Below, piece by piece: positions 44,342-52,975 of a DNA stretch of 64,000 nucleotides. The position numbers and the translations under genes were made by a program. How positions within the stretch are numbered: position 1 is the first letter of the stretch; each line of letters opens with the position of its first letter. A model generated the notes under the pieces. That model was not told the DNA's origin. It ran no database searches and saw nothing but the letters and a program-made list of their open reading frames with translations. The stretch spans positions 1-64,000 of the forward strand of contig NZ_VCQT01000044.1 in NCBI RefSeq assembly GCF_005938655.1. The letters are read 5' to 3'. The DNA is from Alloalcanivorax gelatiniphagus (GTDB lineage Bacteria > Pseudomonadota > Gammaproteobacteria > Pseudomonadales > Alcanivoracaceae).

Positions 44342-44501
44342 GAACAACAAACCCGACGCCCTGGAAAGCGGCCAACCGGACGCCATCGCCACCGCCAATA
44401 TCGGCTGTCAGATGCATCTGGGCGCGGCTGGGCGGGGGCCGGTACGGCATTGGGTCGAGGTTGTGGATCGGGGGTTGTCCGAGAGGCTTGATCGCGACTG
44501 A
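44342..44501 (+). pseudogene. Tandem-duplicated glcF 3' fragment
   Basis: About 155 bases repeat the end of glcF (44090-44246) at roughly 92 percent identity by eye. The repeat continues the same frame (LESGQPDAIATANIGCQMHL to VEVVDRGLSERLDRD) to the same REP-borne stop. There is no start codon context or ribosome site. The repeat unit of about 252 bp includes the REP pair, as expected of a tandem duplication or exchange between REP copies. Confidence 0.85.
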
Positions 44502-44573
44502 AGTCGCTCCTACACCGGCTCCGAACGCACCGTATGTCCAATGGAGGCGGTAGGAGCGACTTTAGTCGCGATC
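44490..44573. repeat. REP-like inverted pair
   Basis: Facing copies at 44490-44514 and 44550-44573. The second has one change (CTTTAGTC). The pair separates the glcF fragment from the convergent amidase gene end. Confidence 0.82.
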
Positions 44574-44578
44574 AGGTT

Positions 44579-46063
44579 TTAAACCTCCGGCATACGATCA
44601 AACCAAGGCTTGGCCTTCTCCAACTGCCCAGCCAGGGCCAGCAGCTTGCCCTCGTCGCCGTGGGTGCCGACGAAATGCACGCCCATGGGCAGGCCGCTGT
44701 CGCACCAGTGCAGCGGCACCGACATGGCCGGTACGCCGGTGAAGTTGGCGAGCTGGGTGAAGGGCACGTACTTCATGTTTTCCCGGGCCATCTGCTCCAC
44801 CAGGCCGGATTTCATCACCAGCTTGCCGGCGCGCAGTTTGAGAATCACCTTGAGGGCGTTTTGCTGCCAGGCCGGCGTGGCGGAGGCACCGATGGCCGCC
44901 GGCTGCATGGCCAGGGTGGGGGTGAGCCAGAGGTCATAGCGGTCGTGGAAATCCGCCAGCTGCTGGGAATAAAGCTGGCCGCGCTGGTAAAAGCCCAGGT
45001 ACTCGTCGGCGCGGGTGGCGTGGCCGAAGGCGGCCATGGCCAGGGTGTCCATCTCGAAGCCTTCGTCACCGCAACCGGTGAGTTCCTTGACCCGTGCCAC
45101 CTCGCCGGCGCATTTGGTGAACCAGATGCCCAGCCAGTCCATGCTCATGGCCATCATATCCAGGGACGGCGCCGCCTCCTCCACATGGTGGCCCAGGCTT
45201 TCCAGCAGGCGGGCGGTGTCCTGCACCGCCTTGACCGCTTCCGGGTCCACCGGGGTGCCGATGGGCGAGGTCAGGGAGAAGCCGATTTTCAGCGGCCGCG
45301 GGTCACGCTCCAGTTCGCTGAGGTAGGACCGTTCCGGCGGCGCGATATGGAACAGGCTGCCGTGCTCGTCGCCGTGGGTGGCGTCCAGCAGGGCGGCGGA
45401 ATCGCGCACCGAGCGGCTCACCACGTGGTTCACGGAAATGCCGTGCAGGGCCTCCACCATCTCCGGGCCCCAGGGGGTGCGCCCGCGCCCGGGCTTGAGC
45501 CCGAACAGGCCGCAGCAGGCGGCGGGAATACGGATGCTGCCGCCACCGTCATTGGCACCGGCGAACGGCACCACGCCGGCGGCGGTGAGCGCCGCCGAGC
45601 CGCCGGAGGAACCGCCCGGCGTATGGTCCGTGTTCCAGGGGTTACGGGTGGCGCCAAAGGATTCCGGCTCGGTGACGCCCTTGGAGCCGAACTCCGGCGT
45701 GTTGGTGCGCCCGAACGGCACCAGCCCGGCGGCCTTCCAGCGGCGCACCAGCTCCGAATCCCGGGGCGCCCGGTTATCCATCGCCTTGAGCGCCTTGTTG
45801 CCGGAATAGGCCGGCGCCCCGCCGATCTCCTGGAACAGGTCCTTGACCAGCATGGGCACCCCGGCGAAGGGCCCCTCCAGGAACTCGCCGGCGCGCCGCC
45901 GGGCCTCGTCGTAAAGCGGAATGACCAGCCCGTTCAGCTTGGGGTTCACCGCTTCCGCCCGCTGGATCGCCACCTCCAGCAGCTCCCCGGCGGTGACCTC
46001 ACCCTTGGCCACCAACTCCGCCAACCCCAAACCATCGTGGCGCCGGTATTCTTCAAAGTTCAT
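44579..46063 (-). CDS. Amidase (amidase-signature family, NylA-like)
   Basis: A 494-residue amidase-signature hydrolase. The Ser-cisSer-Lys triad is Lys in VPMLVKDLF, Ser in TPGGSSGGSAALTAAG, and Ser in NDGGGSIRIPAACCG. The pattern is closest to 6-aminohexanoate-cyclic-dimer hydrolases and aryl-acylamidases rather than GatA. There are no gatB/C genes nearby and no signal peptide. The ATG at 46063 has AAGGA 8 bases upstream. It probably hydrolyses amides or nitrile-derived compounds in the cytosol; the substrate is not predictable. Confidence 0.87.
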   Translation of the reverse strand: MNFEEYRRHDGLGLAELVAKGEVTAGELLEVAIQRAEAVNPKLNGLVIPLYDEARRRAGEFLEGPFAGVPMLVKDLFQEIGGAPAYSGNKALKAMDNRAPRDSELVRRWKAAGLVPFGRTNTPEFGSKGVTEPESFGATRNPWNTDHTPGGSSGGSAALTAAGVVPFAGANDGGGSIRIPAACCGLFGLKPGRGRTPWGPEMVEALHGISVNHVVSRSVRDSAALLDATHGDEHGSLFHIAPPERSYLSELERDPRPLKIGFSLTSPIGTPVDPEAVKAVQDTARLLESLGHHVEEAAPSLDMMAMSMDWLGIWFTKCAGEVARVKELTGCGDEGFEMDTLAMAAFGHATRADEYLGFYQRGQLYSQQLADFHDRYDLWLTPTLAMQPAAIGASATPAWQQNALKVILKLRAGKLVMKSGLVEQMARENMKYVPFTQLANFTGVPAMSVPLHWCDSGLPMGVHFVGTHGDEGKLLALAGQLEKAKPWFDRMPEV

Positions 46064-46082
46064 GATGCTATCCTTGTTGTTC

Positions 46083-46141
46083 GTAGGAGCGGCTTCAGCC
46101 GCGATAACGGCGTTGATGATCGCGGCTGAAGCCGCTCCTAC
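46083..46141. repeat. REP-like inverted pair
   Basis: Facing copies of the GCGGCTTCAGCCGC type (46083-46105 and 46118-46141) in the divergent promoter region of the amidase and the dehydrogenase, an unusual place for a REP. Confidence 0.82.
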
Positions 46142-46184
46142 GGTGCCACAATCCCCCACAAAGCACATTAGCCCGGGAGGCCCC

Positions 46185-47195
46185 ATGAAAGCAGTTGGCT
46201 TCAACCAACCGCGCGCCATCGAGGACGTGCACGCCCTGGAAGACATCGAGCTGGAGCAGCCGCAACCCGGTCCCCGGGACCTGCTGGTGGCGGTGGAAGC
46301 GGTGTCGGTGAATCCGGTGGACACCAAGGTACGCCAGCGGCCGCTGGCGGACAAAGGCCATAAGGTGCTGGGCTTTGACGCCGCCGGCCGGGTCGAGGCG
46401 GTGGGTTCCGAGGTGCGCGGTTTTCTGCCCGGCGACCGGGTCTGGTACGCCGGCGCCATGCAGCGCCAGGGCTCCAACGCCCAATACCAGTGCGTGGACG
46501 AACGCATCGTCGCCAAGGCGCCGCAAAGCCTGGGCCTGCAGGAAGCGGCGGCGCTGCCGCTGACCACCCTGACCGCCTGGGAAGCGCTGGAGGACCAGCT
46601 CGGTCTGACCCCGCACAACGCCAACGGCAAGACCCTGCTGATCGTCGGCGGCGCCGGCGGCGTGGGTTCCATCGCCGCGCAACTGGCGGCCCGCCACTTC
46701 GGCATGACGGTGATCGCCACCGCCGGCCGGGAACGCTCCGCGGACTGGTGCCGGGCCATGGGCGCCCACCACACCATCGACTACCGCCAGGGCCTGGTGG
46801 CGCCGCTCAAGGAACTGGGCATCGAGCAGGTGGACGCCATTCTGCTGGCCCAGGAACCGGACGGTTACTGGAACCAGGTCTGCCAGTTGGTGGCGCCGCT
46901 GGGCGGCATCGTTTCCATCGTCGATGCCCGTGGCCCGCTGGACACCAACCCGCTGAAACCGAAAAGCGCCCGCTTCGCCTGGGAGTTCATGTTCACCCGC
47001 GCCCTGTTCGGCGTGGACATGGAGCGCCAGGGCGAGATTCTCGGCCAGGCGGCGAAACTGGTGGACGACGGCGTGCTGGAAACCACCCTGGCGGAAACCC
47101 TGGGGCCGATCAACGCCGCCAACCTGAAGGAAGCCCACCGTCGCATCGAAGGCGGCGGCACCATCGGCAAACTGGTGCTGGCCGGCTGGGACTGA
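46185..47195 (+). CDS. Medium-chain dehydrogenase, zinc-lacking quinone-oxidoreductase type
   Basis: A 336-residue MDR protein. The N-terminal GroES-like domain has VEAVSVNPVDTKVRQR and VLGFDAAGRVEAVGSEV. The NADP-binding domain has LLIVGGAGGVGSIAAQLAA. Zinc-ligand residues of true alcohol dehydrogenases are absent, which fits the zinc-binding alcohol dehydrogenase family 2 / quinone reductase-like group. The GGGAGG ribosome site fixes the ATG at 46185. The AraC regulator downstream on the other strand could control it, though they converge. Confidence 0.87.
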   Translation: MKAVGFNQPRAIEDVHALEDIELEQPQPGPRDLLVAVEAVSVNPVDTKVRQRPLADKGHKVLGFDAAGRVEAVGSEVRGFLPGDRVWYAGAMQRQGSNAQYQCVDERIVAKAPQSLGLQEAAALPLTTLTAWEALEDQLGLTPHNANGKTLLIVGGAGGVGSIAAQLAARHFGMTVIATAGRERSADWCRAMGAHHTIDYRQGLVAPLKELGIEQVDAILLAQEPDGYWNQVCQLVAPLGGIVSIVDARGPLDTNPLKPKSARFAWEFMFTRALFGVDMERQGEILGQAAKLVDDGVLETTLAETLGPINAANLKEAHRRIEGGGTIGKLVLAGWD

Positions 47196-47497
47196 TGATG
47201 CCGTTGCGGTGGGTATTGGCGTCAGCAGGGATGTGGGCGGTGATGGCCTGACGCTCAATGGTCTGGATTCAAGAGAGAGCAGTGTGCCCCTGCTCTTTCC
47301 GCCGCTTGCGGCGGGGCGCCACCATCAGCGGAAAGTGCAGGGGCCCTGCATGCTGGAGATACTGCCACCAGCCTTTCACAGTGCCAGCTCCCCCCCAAGG
47401 TCGCTATGCATTGTTCAAGGACGAGGAGCTTAGCAAGCCGCTATGGCACCGGCTTCCACTCAGCGCCACAACGTTGATGACAGATGCGGACTTGTGT
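47196..47497. other. Non-coding interval with a large inverted repeat
   Basis: There is no supported gene. It contains a 17-bp inverted repeat with one mismatch (GCCCCTGCTCTTTCCGC at 47286-47302 with 47328-47344) enclosing a small CCGC/GCGG hairpin. It could be a transcript end for the dehydrogenase or the remnant of a small mobile element. No T tract and no target duplication were found. Confidence 0.5.
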
Positions 47498-48481
47498 TCA
47501 GAGGGAGGCCCCGGCGGGTTGCCGGGTACTGGCCAGTTCACGGACTTCCCCCGGCGTCTGACCAAAGCGGCGCTTGAAGGCGCGGTAGAACCAGGACGGG
47601 TTGTTGAAGCCGGCCTCATAGATGATGTCCGCGACTTTCTTGTGGCCATGGGCGGGGCTTTTGAGACATTGGAAAACCCGCTCCAGGCGCAGCTCCAGTA
47701 CGTAGTCGGTGTAGCTCTGGCCTTCCTGCTCGAACATGGCGCGAATGTACCCGGGCGATACGCCGTGCCGTTTTGCCAGCCAGCCAAGGGAGGTGTCGCC
47801 GCGCCAGGCACTGATGCGCAGGTCCGCCTTGACCGCCCGCAGGCGCGCCTGCTTGAGGCCCCGGTGCCGCGCGGTGATTTCAATATCGCGGGGCGCGCCC
47901 ACCGAGAGCGCGGCGAGATCCAGCAGCCTGTTGGTATCGGCAAGCAGATCGCCATCTTCCGGCTCCGGCGCCTGGACCAGGTCGATGGCGCACCGGGTCA
48001 GATGAGCGAATGTCTCCTGGGCAAGCCGCGGTGATTTGCCGGGACGTTCGATATCGCCAACCAATGGCCCGAGCAGGGAGCGCGAGAAGCAGATATTGAG
48101 CATGTAGGTCCGGCTGCCCTGAAACTCGATGGTGCCCGGGCGATCATTGAAACCAAAGCAGCCGGCACCAGGGCTGCATTCCACTTCGCCAACGCCGCCC
48201 AGCTCGGAGCGCCAGGCGGCGCGTCCGGTTGGGTTCAGCAACAGGGCAACGTCATCGTTGCCGTCCTGAATATGCCGGGAACGGCGCTTAACGATAAGCG
48301 GCGACGTTTTTATCAGTGCGATGGAAATGCCGGGTAGCAGGCGGATGCGAGTGTCGATGTCAGGGGCTTTGCCATGGGGCAGCGAGACATCAATATTGGC
48401 CATGGCCGCATAGATATCCTGGGAGGCCTCAAGGCGCTCCGCCGGCGGATAATCCGTGGTGGAAAACGTGATATGTGCCAT
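47498..48481 (-). CDS. AraC-family transcriptional regulator
   Basis: A 327-residue regulator. The N-terminal half is a cupin-like ligand domain of the AraC_binding_2 type (DIDTRIRLLPGISIALIKT, PGAGCFGFND). The C-terminal about 100 residues hold two HTHs: TSLGWLAKRHGVSPGYIRAM and KKVADIIYEAGFNNPSWFYR with the tail FKRRFGQTPGEVRE. Such proteins activate catabolic or efflux genes in response to an aromatic or similar ligand. The target is not evident; the nearest genes are convergent or distant. Confidence 0.88.
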   Translation of the reverse strand: MAHITFSTTDYPPAERLEASQDIYAAMANIDVSLPHGKAPDIDTRIRLLPGISIALIKTSPLIVKRRSRHIQDGNDDVALLLNPTGRAAWRSELGGVGEVECSPGAGCFGFNDRPGTIEFQGSRTYMLNICFSRSLLGPLVGDIERPGKSPRLAQETFAHLTRCAIDLVQAPEPEDGDLLADTNRLLDLAALSVGAPRDIEITARHRGLKQARLRAVKADLRISAWRGDTSLGWLAKRHGVSPGYIRAMFEQEGQSYTDYVLELRLERVFQCLKSPAHGHKKVADIIYEAGFNNPSWFYRAFKRRFGQTPGEVRELASTRQPAGASL

Positions 48482-48623
48482 GGTTTCCGTGACGTCTCTT
48501 CCCCAATCCCCGGATAAGCCTCCTGCAGTTGTGACTTACTGTCAATTTACCCCCGAACACCGGCCGGGGCACCGTGGGGCCTCGGCCGGCGGCAGCCGAT
48601 CGCTAATGGCGGACGGCTCCGCG

Positions 48624-49661
48624 TCAGGGCTGCCCGCAGGCCGCCGGCGACTCCCCCAGCTGCAGATTGTGCAGGCACAGCACCGGCGCCAGGGCGAAGG
48701 TGCGCCGCCAGAGCATCGGCCACACCTGTTCATTGATCATCGGGCGGGGCAGACGGGTGCTGACCATCGGCGCCCAGCCGTCCGGTGCCCGCTGGGCAAT
48801 CACGAACTGGAACGGGTGGGCACCGGGCACCCCCAGGCGCACATCGGTGACCACCATCCGGTCGCCGTTGCGCCGGTAATCGAGAAAGCCATCGGTGAAC
48901 CAGATCAGCCGCTGGCCGTCCGCCAGCCCGGCGGCCGCCTGCTCCAGTTCCGGGCGGCGCGGAAAGCGCTCCACATGGAGCGGCCCGTCGCCATCGAACA
49001 CCCCGGTGACGATCTCCAGACGCGCCGACGGCGCCATCACCGTGGCCCGCCACAGGAAGGTGGAGAACGGCATCGGCTGCACCATCATGGGCGCGTCCTC
49101 GATGCCCTGATCCGCCAGGGTGCGGGCCACCCTGTGCGTCATCCATTGCTGCGCCGCCAGGCTCCACAGCAAGTAGGCGCTGGACAGCGAGAGACCCACC
49201 ACCAGGGCGGTGGTGGCCGGCGGCCGGATCAGGGCGATCACCACCGCCACCAGCAGCGGCAGGGTATAAAGCGGGTCGATAATAAAGATGCTGTTCAAGG
49301 CCACCGGCGGGCCCAGCGGCCACCACAGCTGGGTGCCGTAGGTGGTGAAGGCGTCCAATAACGGATGGGTGATCAGCACCAGGCCGGTGAATGCCAGGGC
49401 GCGTCCGAAACTCACCGAGGTTTTCCAACGGCTGAGCAGAAACGCCAGCAGCAAGGCCAGCGGCGTCAGCACCAGCAGCGAATGGCTAAAGCCGCGATGC
49501 TCGGAAAAGTTGGCCACCGCGTCACCGTAATCGATCAGCACGTCCAGATCCGGCAGGGTGGCCAGGGCCGCCCCGGCCAGCACCGCGCCACGGCCCCAGC
49601 GCCGCCCCAGTATCGCGCCCCCCAGGGCGCCACCCAGCGCCGCCTGCGTTAAAGAGTCCAT
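48624..49661 (-). CDS. Membrane-bound metal-dependent hydrolase, YdjM-like
   Basis: A 345-residue protein starting MDSLTQAALGGALGGAILG, then PDLDVLI and FSEHRGFSHSLLVL, which carry the conserved Asp and His of the YdjM/YfhO-like (DUF457) family. It has four or five TMs in the first 190 residues. The C-terminal third is soluble and outside the standard domain. In E. coli ydjM is LexA-regulated, but no SOS box was seen here. GGAG sits 6 bases upstream of the ATG at 49661; longer starts are not supported. Confidence 0.85.
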   Translation of the reverse strand: MDSLTQAALGGALGGAILGRRWGRGAVLAGAALATLPDLDVLIDYGDAVANFSEHRGFSHSLLVLTPLALLLAFLLSRWKTSVSFGRALAFTGLVLITHPLLDAFTTYGTQLWWPLGPPVALNSIFIIDPLYTLPLLVAVVIALIRPPATTALVVGLSLSSAYLLWSLAAQQWMTHRVARTLADQGIEDAPMMVQPMPFSTFLWRATVMAPSARLEIVTGVFDGDGPLHVERFPRRPELEQAAAGLADGQRLIWFTDGFLDYRRNGDRMVVTDVRLGVPGAHPFQFVIAQRAPDGWAPMVSTRLPRPMINEQVWPMLWRRTFALAPVLCLHNLQLGESPAACGQP

Positions 49662-49912
49662 GCCGTGCTCCAAAGGAAAACCGGGAATAATAGAGGTGGC
49701 GAATCGCGCCCATAGAAGGCATCCATACCTTCGCCGCCAAACAAGCCAAGCGCTTGAATAATATTGTAAAAATCCAGCCACCAGGAAAACTTGCGCGAAC
49801 ATTTCAAGGGTTCGGCGCTTGCGTCCGTGAGCGGAGCGTCAAAGAATGGTCGTCAATGCCGGCCATGCTGACAGCTTCATACCGTCTTCACCTTTTGCCC
49901 AGGAGATGCCGT
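49662..49912. other. Divergent promoter region of the YdjM-like gene and cfa
   Basis: There is no gene here. In-frame codons extend the cfa reading frame upstream but lack a ribosome site, and the cfa homology begins at 49913. AT-rich strings near 49757-49770 (AATAATATTGTAAAA) are promoter-like. Confidence 0.4.
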
Positions 49913-51073
49913 ATGCTCGACTCACGCAGCCAGGAAGACGCGCACCGTACCGGGTCGCGCGCCATCGACGACCTGATCGCCACGGTGCTTTCCAATGCCG
50001 ATGTGCAGATCAACGGCCGGCGACCCTGGGATCTTCAGATCCATCATCCCGAAACTCTTTCACGCATTGCCGCGCAGCGCTCCCTGGGGCTGGGCGAATC
50101 CTATATGGACGGCTGGTGGGACTGCCAGGCCCTGGACGAGTTCATCTTCCGTATCCTGCGCGCCGGCGGCGACGACCTGGGCAAAAGCCGATGGATGCTG
50201 GCCCTGCAACTGCTCGGCCATACCCTGCGCAATCGACAGAGCCGGCGCCGCGCCGGGCAGGTGGCGGAACAGCATTACGATCTGGGCAACGAGCTGTTCG
50301 CCAGAATGCTGGACCCGACCATGGCCTACAGCTGCGGCTACTGGAAAGACGCGGAGACCCTGCACCAGGCCCAGGAGGCCAAGCTGGATCTGATCTGCCG
50401 CAAGCTGGAACTGGAACCGGGCATGACCCTGCTGGACATCGGCTGCGGCTGGGGCAGCCTGCTGGAATTCGCCGCCCGGCATTACGGCGTGCGCGCCCAG
50501 GGGGTCACCGTGTCCTCGGAGCAGGCCCGGTTTGCCCGGCAACGGTGCCGGGATCTGCCGGTGGAAGTGCTGCTCAAGGATTACCGGGCGGTGAGCGGGC
50601 AATTCGACCGGGTGGTGTCGGTGGGCATGTTCGAGCACGTGGGCCGGCGCAATTACCGCACCTTCATGGAAACCAGCCGGCGCCTGCTCAAGGACCGGGG
50701 GCTGATGCTGCTGCACACCATTGGCAACAATGAGAGCAGCAACGGCCACGACGCCTGGATCAACAAGTACATCTTCCCCAATGGCGAGCTGCCCTCCATC
50801 AAGCAGATCGCCCGCCATGCGGAGCACCGCTTCGTGGTCGAGGACCTGCACAATTTCGGACCCGACTACGCGCGCACCCTGCAGGCCTGGGACGCCAACT
50901 TCCAGGCCCACTGGAGCGAGCTGCGCGACCAGTACGACGAGCGCTTTTACCGCATGTGGCATTACTACCTGAACCTGTGCGCCGGCACCTTCCGGGCGCG
51001 CAGCACCCAGCTTTGGCAGTGGGTGTTCTCCAAACCCGGATATCGCATACACACCTACCACGCGCCGCGCTGA
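49913..51073 (+). CDS. cfa: Cyclopropane-fatty-acyl-phospholipid synthase
   Basis: A 386-residue SAM-dependent enzyme that adds a methylene bridge to unsaturated fatty acids in membrane phospholipids. The N-terminal domain has LGLGESYMDGWWDCQALDEF. The Rossmann SAM site is LLDIGCGWGSLLEFAA, and VVSVGMFEHVGRRNY and HTIGNNES follow. Length is close to E. coli Cfa (382). The ATG at 49913 has AGGAG 7 bases upstream. It is typically induced in stationary phase and gives solvent and acid tolerance. Confidence 0.94.
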   Translation: MLDSRSQEDAHRTGSRAIDDLIATVLSNADVQINGRRPWDLQIHHPETLSRIAAQRSLGLGESYMDGWWDCQALDEFIFRILRAGGDDLGKSRWMLALQLLGHTLRNRQSRRRAGQVAEQHYDLGNELFARMLDPTMAYSCGYWKDAETLHQAQEAKLDLICRKLELEPGMTLLDIGCGWGSLLEFAARHYGVRAQGVTVSSEQARFARQRCRDLPVEVLLKDYRAVSGQFDRVVSVGMFEHVGRRNYRTFMETSRRLLKDRGLMLLHTIGNNESSNGHDAWINKYIFPNGELPSIKQIARHAEHRFVVEDLHNFGPDYARTLQAWDANFQAHWSELRDQYDERFYRMWHYYLNLCAGTFRARSTQLWQWVFSKPGYRIHTYHAPR

Positions 51074-51402
51074 TGGCGGCGCCTTCCCGCCTTCCATGAC
51101 AACGCCGTCACGGGCGCACGTCTTTGCACAAGCTTTTACATGCCGGCTCTCGCGCGCCGCTCCGGAATCGCTAATGCTGTAACCCGGTTGGCGGCGCGCT
51201 CGGGTAGCGACGCCGCCAGGAAAGGACCCGACCGCGGGCCAGGAAGGCTACCAACAACAACGTTACACAGAATCAGGCAAGAAAAGCCCAGCTTTGACCT
51301 ACCGCCGCGCGCGGCCACGCCCTTAGGGTAGCGCCGTATAGCGGTGATCGCCGGATCCGGCGGTCGGGATTCGGCAACGTGATTTCTGTGGAACGGACAA
51401 CG
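51074..51402. other. Non-coding interval
   Basis: About 330 bases between cfa and the LpxR-like gene. No protein gene, RNA gene or convincing terminator was recognised. It is rich in short GC palindromes. Confidence 0.4.
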
Positions 51403-52584
51403 ATGGACACTGACTCCGCCAACGCCGCCACACCACGGCGTGCTCCTCACAAGTACGGCCTGGGATTGACCGCCGCCCTGTTGTTCAGCGCCGGCGGCGC
51501 CCTGGCGCAAACCGCGCCGGCACTGCCCGGTGATTCCGCCACCTGGTCCGCCGACGGCGTGCAGCTGGCGCAGCTGGACCGCGACGAACGCACCCCGCGC
51601 CGGCCCCGGCGGACACCGCGCCAGGAGCCGGAGCGGGAGAGCTGGTCCTTCGCGTTCGACAACGACGCCCTGGTGCCCACCGGCCGCGACCAGGACTACA
51701 CCTACGGGCTCAGTTTCTCCTACACCGGCCGCGAGGCCCGTGACGCCTGGTATTCCATGAATCCGCTGCTGACCGGTCTGGACCGCCTGTTCGGGGTGGA
51801 CGGTCGGGCACCGGAGAACATCGACGGCCACAGCATCGAGTTCGGCCTGTTCGGCTTCACGCCGGAGGCCAAGGAAGAGTCCGCGCCGCTTTACAACGAC
51901 CGGCCCTACGCCAGCCTGATCTACCTGTCCCAGTCACGCACCCAGGTCGACCGGCAAAACAACGTGGCCTGGTACAGCAGCCTGACGGTGGGCGCCCTGG
52001 GGCTGGCCATTGTCGGCAACGGTCAGAACGCGGTGCACAAGGTGATCGGCAGCGAGCGGGCGGAAGGCTGGGATCACCAGGTCAGCGACGGCGGCGAACC
52101 CACCGCCCGCTACACGGTGGCGCGCCAGAAGTATTTCGAGGTAAGCGACAACCTGGAGCTGAAAAGCACCCTGCAGGCCTCCGCCGGCTATATCACCGAG
52201 GCGCGCTGGAGCCTGAGCTTTCGCGGCGGGCGCATCGCCGATCCCTGGTGGCGGTTCAATCCGGAACTGACCAGCTACGGCGACGGCGCCGCCCGTGACA
52301 ACGGCGGCGCGGCCCCCACCGAGAGCTATCTGTGGGGCGGCGCCGCCGTGGTGGCGCGGGGCTACAACGCCTTTCTGCAGGGGCAGTTCCGCGACAGCGA
52401 AGTCACCTACGACTCCGATGAACTGAATCATATGATTCTGGAAGCCTGGCTCGGCTATACCCACGCCTTCGATAACGGCTGGCGGCTCAGCTATGTGCTG
52501 CGCGGCCACACCTCCGAGGTGCGCGACGGCATCGCCGACCGCAACGTGCTGTGGGGCGGCGTGATCGTGGCGAAGACGTTTTAG
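51403..52584 (+). CDS. Lipid A deacylase, LpxR/DUF2219 family
   Basis: A 393-residue outer membrane barrel. A signal peptide (cleavage near GALAQ) is followed by a charged Arg/Pro-rich linker (about 45-80) and then the LpxR hallmark WSFAFDNDALVPTGRDQDYTYG, which carries the Asn-Asp active-site pair and the DxxYT segment. The His expected near the calcium site is in NIDGHSIEFG. LpxR removes the 3'-acyloxyacyl group of lipid A and softens host recognition; in a free-living bacterium the role may be envelope adaptation. ATG 51403 is preferred over an in-frame GTG at 51379; neither has a strong ribosome site. Confidence 0.82.
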   Translation: MDTDSANAATPRRAPHKYGLGLTAALLFSAGGALAQTAPALPGDSATWSADGVQLAQLDRDERTPRRPRRTPRQEPERESWSFAFDNDALVPTGRDQDYTYGLSFSYTGREARDAWYSMNPLLTGLDRLFGVDGRAPENIDGHSIEFGLFGFTPEAKEESAPLYNDRPYASLIYLSQSRTQVDRQNNVAWYSSLTVGALGLAIVGNGQNAVHKVIGSERAEGWDHQVSDGGEPTARYTVARQKYFEVSDNLELKSTLQASAGYITEARWSLSFRGGRIADPWWRFNPELTSYGDGAARDNGGAAPTESYLWGGAAVVARGYNAFLQGQFRDSEVTYDSDELNHMILEAWLGYTHAFDNGWRLSYVLRGHTSEVRDGIADRNVLWGGVIVAKTF

Positions 52585-52955
52585 CTCGGAACCTGCCCCG
52601 CGATGTGCTCGCCCACCAGGGCCGGCAGGGCGTCGGCGCTGCCGAAATAGTCGAGCAGCTGGATGCTCAGGTGCGGGTGGCGCTGGCGGGCTTCGCGCAC
52701 CTGCTCGGGAATGTCCACGGCGACGTGTTTGCCCTGGTTGAAGAACAGCGGGTAGACGTACACCGTCTCCACCGGCTGATGCTCCAGCTGCTGCAGCGCT
52801 TCCTGCAGCGAAGGCCGGGCCAGTTCCAGAAAACAGGGCAGCACCGCCACATAGTCCCGGGACGCCTGGGCCACGGTTTCCACCAACGCCTCGAATTCCC
52901 GGTTGGCGGCCTCGGCGCGGCTGCCATGGGCCATGATCAACAAAGCTTTCTTCAC
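52581..52955 (-). CDS. CbiX/SirB-like sirohydrochlorin chelatase
   Basis: A 124-residue single-domain chelatase-fold protein. It starts KKALLIMAHGSRAEAANREF with the metal-binding His in MAHGS; the second His region is NQGKHVAVDIPEQV. Short CbiX proteins insert cobalt or nickel (CbiX-S) or iron (SirB) into sirohydrochlorin. A GTG start at 52955 is supported by GGAGG 5 bases upstream. It overlaps the convergent LpxR-like gene end by 4 bases and lies 20 bases after the histone-deacetylase-family gene on the same strand. Confidence 0.8.
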   Translation of the reverse strand: MKKALLIMAHGSRAEAANREFEALVETVAQASRDYVAVLPCFLELARPSLQEALQQLEHQPVETVYVYPLFFNQGKHVAVDIPEQVREARQRHPHLSIQLLDYFGSADALPALVGEHIAGQVPS

Positions 52956-52975
52956 GAATACCTCCAATAGTGCGG

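Noticed and set aside
47400-47497. Transposase remnant suggested by an open plus-strand frame
   Set aside because: The short frame has no recognisable transposase motif and no terminal repeats or target duplication.
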